From UMGS1002 sp964463325 (lineage in GTDB: Bacteria; Bacillota; Clostridia; Oscillospirales; CAG-272): a stretch of DNA of 7,878 bases. How positions within the stretch are numbered: the first letter of the stretch is position 1; every line of letters begins with the position of its first letter. Shown here piece by piece: positions 5,029 to 7,878 of this stretch. The stretch is from positions 1 to 7,878 of the forward strand of contig CAYXBY010000069.1 in the NCBI GenBank assembly GCA_964463325.1, written 5' to 3'. A program made the position numbers and the translations under genes. Below the pieces are notes generated by a model, which was given only the letters and a program-made list of their open reading frames with translations, was not told the DNA's origin and searched no databases.

Positions 5029-6861
5029 TTAAAGAGAATTATTTCACTGCTTTTGGTGCTTATGACTGTTGTGGCTCTTGTCGCCTGCTCGACGCCCGGC
5101 ACGGGCTCCGACACCTCTGATACCACGCCCGCCGATGCCGACACGACGACCTCTGAGCCGGTCAAACAGGCGGTTGAGGTGGTTATCGCTGAGAATTCGG
5201 CGAGCGGTTACACCGTCGTGCGCCCTGAAACCTGCACTGATGAGCTCAAAAATGCAGCCGTCGCGCTGCGTACACAGCTCAACGCTGCTTTAAAGACCAA
5301 CATCGGCATTTTGACGGACTGGCATAAGCCCACCGAGCTGGTACCCGAGAGCGCACGCGAGATAGTTGTTGGTCTTTGCGACAGACCTGAGGCCGAGCAG
5401 CTGATGAAGGGACTGCGCGAGAAGGATTTTATTATCGCCTATGCCAACGAGCGCATTTACATAATGGGCGGCTGCGACGAGGCAACGACTCGTGGAGTTG
5501 AGTATTTCCTTGAAAAATATGTGGATAGCGCCACAGGCCGCGCCGCTGTTATGAGCGACCTCAGCTATACCGATCTTTATAACTATCCGCTCGGCAGCGT
5601 GTCCATCGGTGGCGTCAGCCTTATGGATTATACCATAGTGTATCCGAATGGTGATGTGATGGCAGCTGCGGCGGCGCAGAATCTTTCCGATTATCTGCTG
5701 TACTACGGCGGTATGCGCATGCAGCCGGTCGCTGACACGGCGGAGACGACCGAGCATGAAATACTGGTCGGTGCCACCAACCGCGCAGCCTCAGCGCAGG
5801 CGGCCGGCGTCCAGCTGGGCGACAGTCAGTATGTGCTGGCGCAGACAGGCAGCAGCGTGGTCATGTACGGTAAGAGCTACATGGTCGGCGGAGCTGTCAG
5901 TGATTTTATTAACAATTACGCCCACGTGACCGGCGATGGCGCACCGATCGATATCACCACGCTGCCTACGACAATGTCGGCTCGCACATTTGCGTTTGAA
6001 CAGCCGGACAGCGCCATTTTGCTGATCGGCGACGGCATGGGCTATAACCACGTCGAGGCAACGCTGGCCTCGGGCAAGCTGGATGAGTTCGTGGCGCGCT
6101 CACTGCCGAATCAGGGAAGCGCTAAGACGTATTCCTATTCCGTCAAGATCGGCAACGCCGGCTACACCGACAGTGCTGCATCCGGCACGGCGCTCGCAAC
6201 CGGCTGCAAGACGGTCAACGGTTACCTTGGCGTCAACAGCCGCGGTAAGAGCGTTCGCAATGTGCGCGAGCTGGCGCACTCTGTCGGCGCGCGCACTGCT
6301 ATACTGACTACTGATGTCATTACCGGCGCTACGCCGGCGGCCTTCCTGGTGCACGTCAGCAGCCGAAACTCCACTGACGCGATACAGTCCCAGATAGATG
6401 CGCTGCTGGAAAAGAAAGAGTTGGATTATGCCATCAGCAATAAGGATAGTAACGACATCATCGACAGCATGCCTCCCGCCCTTTGGGGTATCGCACAGGG
6501 CGACCACGGCTATTTTTCCATGATTGAGGAGGCCTACAACGACAAGCGCTCGCATAAGATGGATCTTTCCGGCACGACCGATCGCGTGGTGCGCTACAAC
6601 TCCATCATTGCTTACTGCATCGAGTTCACTATGTGCCACCCCAAGAGCGTGCTCATCGTCACGGCTGACCACGAGACCGGCGGTATCACGCTGAACTCCA
6701 ACGGCAAATACATCTACACCAGTGATAACCACACCAATGTTGACGTCCCGGTCTATGCGCTGGGCTACGGCACTGAGTATTTTAATGGTACAACTGTAGA
6801 GAACACCGATATCGCTAAATTTATGGCCAAGATATACGGTGCGCAGGTATTTGGCGAATAA
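5026..6861 (+). CDS. Lipoprotein alkaline phosphatase with tandem N-terminal domains
   Basis: This 611-residue predicted lipoprotein has the lipobox Leu-Val-Ala-Cys with Cys21 and a Thr/Asp-rich linker (about 22-45). Two alpha/beta domains follow (about 58-165 and 198-299), similar in pattern to those of the upstream phosphodiesterase: YTVVRPET, REIVVGL, IYIMGG in the first, and DYTIVYPN, HEILVGATNR, VVMYG in the second. The C-terminal domain (about 330-611) is a PhoA-family alkaline phosphatase that hydrolyses phosphomonoesters outside the cell. Visible ligands, by E. coli PhoA equivalence, are Asp336 in IGDGMG (D51), Ser383 in TDSAASGTA (nucleophile S102), Thr436 (T155), Arg447 (R166), Glu501, Asp506 and His510 (E322, D327, H331 with exact spacing), Asp548-His549 in TADHETGG (D369, H370) and His569 (H412). 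The E. coli Asp153 position is Gly434. Zinc and phosphate ligands are complete, so it should be active. It follows the phosphodiesterase in the same operon, suggesting sequential phosphoester breakdown. Confidence 0.92.
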   Translation: MLKRIISLLLVLMTVVALVACSTPGTGSDTSDTTPADADTTTSEPVKQAVEVVIAENSASGYTVVRPETCTDELKNAAVALRTQLNAALKTNIGILTDWHKPTELVPESAREIVVGLCDRPEAEQLMKGLREKDFIIAYANERIYIMGGCDEATTRGVEYFLEKYVDSATGRAAVMSDLSYTDLYNYPLGSVSIGGVSLMDYTIVYPNGDVMAAAAAQNLSDYLLYYGGMRMQPVADTAETTEHEILVGATNRAASAQAAGVQLGDSQYVLAQTGSSVVMYGKSYMVGGAVSDFINNYAHVTGDGAPIDITTLPTTMSARTFAFEQPDSAILLIGDGMGYNHVEATLASGKLDEFVARSLPNQGSAKTYSYSVKIGNAGYTDSAASGTALATGCKTVNGYLGVNSRGKSVRNVRELAHSVGARTAILTTDVITGATPAAFLVHVSSRNSTDAIQSQIDALLEKKELDYAISNKDSNDIIDSMPPALWGIAQGDHGYFSMIEEAYNDKRSHKMDLSGTTDRVVRYNSIIAYCIEFTMCHPKSVLIVTADHETGGITLNSNGKYIYTSDNHTNVDVPVYALGYGTEYFNGTTVENTDIAKFMAKIYGAQVFGE

Positions 6862-6884
6862 AACTTCGACCTGATGCTTAAAAT

Positions 6885-6929
6885 AAAGCCCTCCATCGAC
6901 GGCTGTCGCGGCCGCTGGTGGGGGGCTTT
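6885..6929 (+). terminator. Rho-independent terminator of the phosphoesterase operon
   Basis: AAAGCCCTCCA (6885-6895) and following bases pair with the TGGTGGGGGGCTTT side (6916-6929) in a stem of about 14 pairs including wobbles. The GC-rich loop (6899-6915) may itself fold. A T-rich stretch (TTTGTCGTTTT, 6927-6937) follows. It starts 23 nt after the alkaline phosphatase stop. Confidence 0.78.
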
Positions 6930-6974
6930 GTCGTTTTGTGGCGTGGCGCGGTGAGGCTTGTCGAGCGCTTTTTG

Positions 6975-7003
6975 TTGACGGCACTATCAAACAATGGTAA
7001 AAT
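6975..7003 (+). promoter_or_regulatory. Housekeeping (sigma-A type) promoter of the LRR lipoprotein gene
   Basis: TTGACG (6975-6980) and TAAAAT (6998-7003) are 17 nt apart, with TGG before the -10 as an extended element. The layout is the same as that of the 3025 promoter, with one mismatch in each hexamer. Transcription would begin near 7010, placing two possible starts (7035 and 7086) in the leader. Confidence 0.8.
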
Positions 7004-7085
7004 ATAGGCAAGCCTCTCAAAACGAGGTGTCGGCATGGCCACACCAAACGGTAAAAATCACGGTCACGCCGGGAAAGGACGAAAA

Positions 7086-7784
7086 ATGAAGGATATCAAA
7101 ATTGCATTAGCGGTGACGCTCATGCTATTCTGCTCGCTTGGCTGCGCGGCCTGCGGAGTTGTGCAGCGCGGCAGTGAGGACACGACCACCGTTGCAGACA
7201 CCACGCCACCGCCTGAAACGACGCCCGAGACGACGGACGCCGCTCAGGTGTCTGTCGGCGACATTTATTCGCGCGGGTTAGCCTATGAGTCAAACGGCGA
7301 CGGCAGCTGCACGCTGACGGGACTTGGCAGCTGTACTGACAGCTGCGTGATAGTCCCCGAGGTCAACGAGCGCGGCGAGCGGGTGAGCGCCATAGCGGCG
7401 GGGGCGCTGGCCGGCAGTGGCATCAGTGCAGTCCAGCTGCCCGCGAGCGTGGGGAGCATAGGCGATGGCGCATTTGCGTCGTGTGCAGCGCTGGCATACA
7501 TAGCGGTCGACGCTGAAAGCTCGGCGTTTTGCGAGGTTGGCGGGCTGCTCTATACGGCGGACATGAGCCGTCTGCTGTGCATCCCGGCCGGTTCCAACGT
7601 GACAACGCTTAACGTGACGCTACAGCTGCGGCAGGTCGCGCCACGCGCCAGTGAGGGGTGCAGTCGCCTGGGCAAAATATTGTTCGAGGGGACAGAGAAG
7701 CAGTGGAAATGCATCGTCGTCGGCGACGGCAACGCGCCAATCGCCGCTATCACACCTGTTTGCATGAAGCAGGCAGGCAAGTAG
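7086..7784 (+). CDS. Small lipoprotein with BspA-type leucine-rich repeats
   Basis: This 232-residue protein has a Lys-containing start, a hydrophobic signal segment and lipid-acceptor candidates at Cys20 and Cys23. A Thr/Pro/Glu-rich linker (about 31-54) follows. The rest matches the BspA-like (Treponema pallidum type) leucine-rich repeat pattern: GLAYESNGDGSCTLTGL (64-80), VSAIAAGALAGSGISAVQLP (100-119), SVGSIGDGAFASCAALAYI (121-139), then a GGLLYTADMSRLLCIPAG 'self-link' segment (152-169) and the typical terminal ILFEGTEKQWKCI cap (198-210). Such domains are binding modules on surface proteins of gut and oral bacteria, used for adhesion or protein contact; there is no catalytic motif. I prefer ATG 7086, after AAAGGA with a 6-nt spacer. 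An in-frame ATG at 7035 with GAGGTG (7024-7029) would add 17 hydrophilic residues before the signal peptide, and cannot be excluded. It has its own promoter and appears monocistronic. It has only about two full repeats, so it is short for the group. Confidence 0.82.
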   Translation: MKDIKIALAVTLMLFCSLGCAACGVVQRGSEDTTTVADTTPPPETTPETTDAAQVSVGDIYSRGLAYESNGDGSCTLTGLGSCTDSCVIVPEVNERGERVSAIAAGALAGSGISAVQLPASVGSIGDGAFASCAALAYIAVDAESSAFCEVGGLLYTADMSRLLCIPAGSNVTTLNVTLQLRQVAPRASEGCSRLGKILFEGTEKQWKCIVVGDGNAPIAAITPVCMKQAGK

Positions 7785-7793
7785 CTCTTTCTT

Positions 7794-7822
7794 CTTGGGG
7801 GCTTTTGAAAAAAGCCCCCAAG
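7794..7822. repeat. Perfect 13-bp inverted repeat after the LRR gene
   Basis: CTTGGGGGCTTTT (7794-7806) and AAAAGCCCCCAAG (7810-7822) form a perfect hairpin with a GAA loop, 9 nt after the stop codon. Neither strand has a T-run outside the stem, although the arm itself carries T/A tracts. It may act as a transcript end for the LRR gene, or be a dispersed palindromic element; the flanking ACCCCGC resembles repeats seen between genes in Ruminococcaceae-type genomes, from memory only. Confidence 0.65.
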
Positions 7823-7878
7823 ACCCCGCAAAGCTTTCGAACAATTAGAAAAAAAGAAATCCGGTTAAGGTTGAGAAC
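7823..7878. other. Right-edge non-coding stretch
   Basis: No gene start, RNA or recognisable signal is seen in the last 56 nt. It contains an AAAGCTTT palindrome and an A-rich stretch (7847-7859). Confidence 0.5.

Noticed and set aside
6100..7047. 315-codon open frame on the minus strand
   Set aside because: It lies antisense to the alkaline phosphatase catalytic domain and crosses its terminator. It has no recognisable domain and is explained by codon bias of the real gene.

Overview
The window looks like chromosomal DNA of an endospore-forming Clostridia, probably a gut-type Oscillospiraceae-like lineage. The reasons are sporulation genes of the spoVA family, fairly GC-rich coding sequence, strong Gram-positive ribosome binding sites, extended -10 housekeeping promoters, and several lipoproteins with Thr/Ser/Asp/Pro-rich linkers after the lipobox. 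The taxonomic placement is inference from protein style only.

Layout: positions 1-749 (minus strand) carry the 5' part of spoVAD and all of spoVAC, joined by a 1-nt TGATG overlap. From 750 to 886 is a divergent, AT-rich intergenic region. On the plus strand comes an ECF sigma factor gene (887-1401), broken by a frameshift between regions 2 and 4. It is coupled by a TAATG overlap to a single-pass membrane protein (1401-2933) whose extracellular part resembles an ABC-transporter solute-binding protein. A hairpin over the stop codon and a strong intrinsic terminator (2946-2994) end that unit.

A second unit starts at a near-consensus promoter (3025-3053). It encodes two lipoproteins 55 nt apart: a glycerophosphodiester phosphodiesterase-like protein (3081-4970) and an alkaline phosphatase (5026-6861). 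Both carry an N-terminal region with two copies of a similar alpha/beta domain, so they look like paralogous scaffolds bearing different phosphoesterases. Together they could hydrolyse glycerophosphodiesters or teichoic-acid-type polymers at the cell surface: the first would release glycerol phosphate and the second inorganic phosphate. A terminator follows (6885-6929).

A third unit has its own promoter (6975-7003) and encodes a small lipoprotein with BspA-type leucine-rich repeats (7086-7784). The last 94 nt contain a perfect 13-bp inverted repeat and no visible gene.

The most notable points are the broken sigma factor next to an intact solute-binding-like putative anti-sigma/sensor, and the shared-scaffold phosphodiesterase/phosphomonoesterase pair. 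No phage, transposon, CRISPR or RNA gene was recognised.
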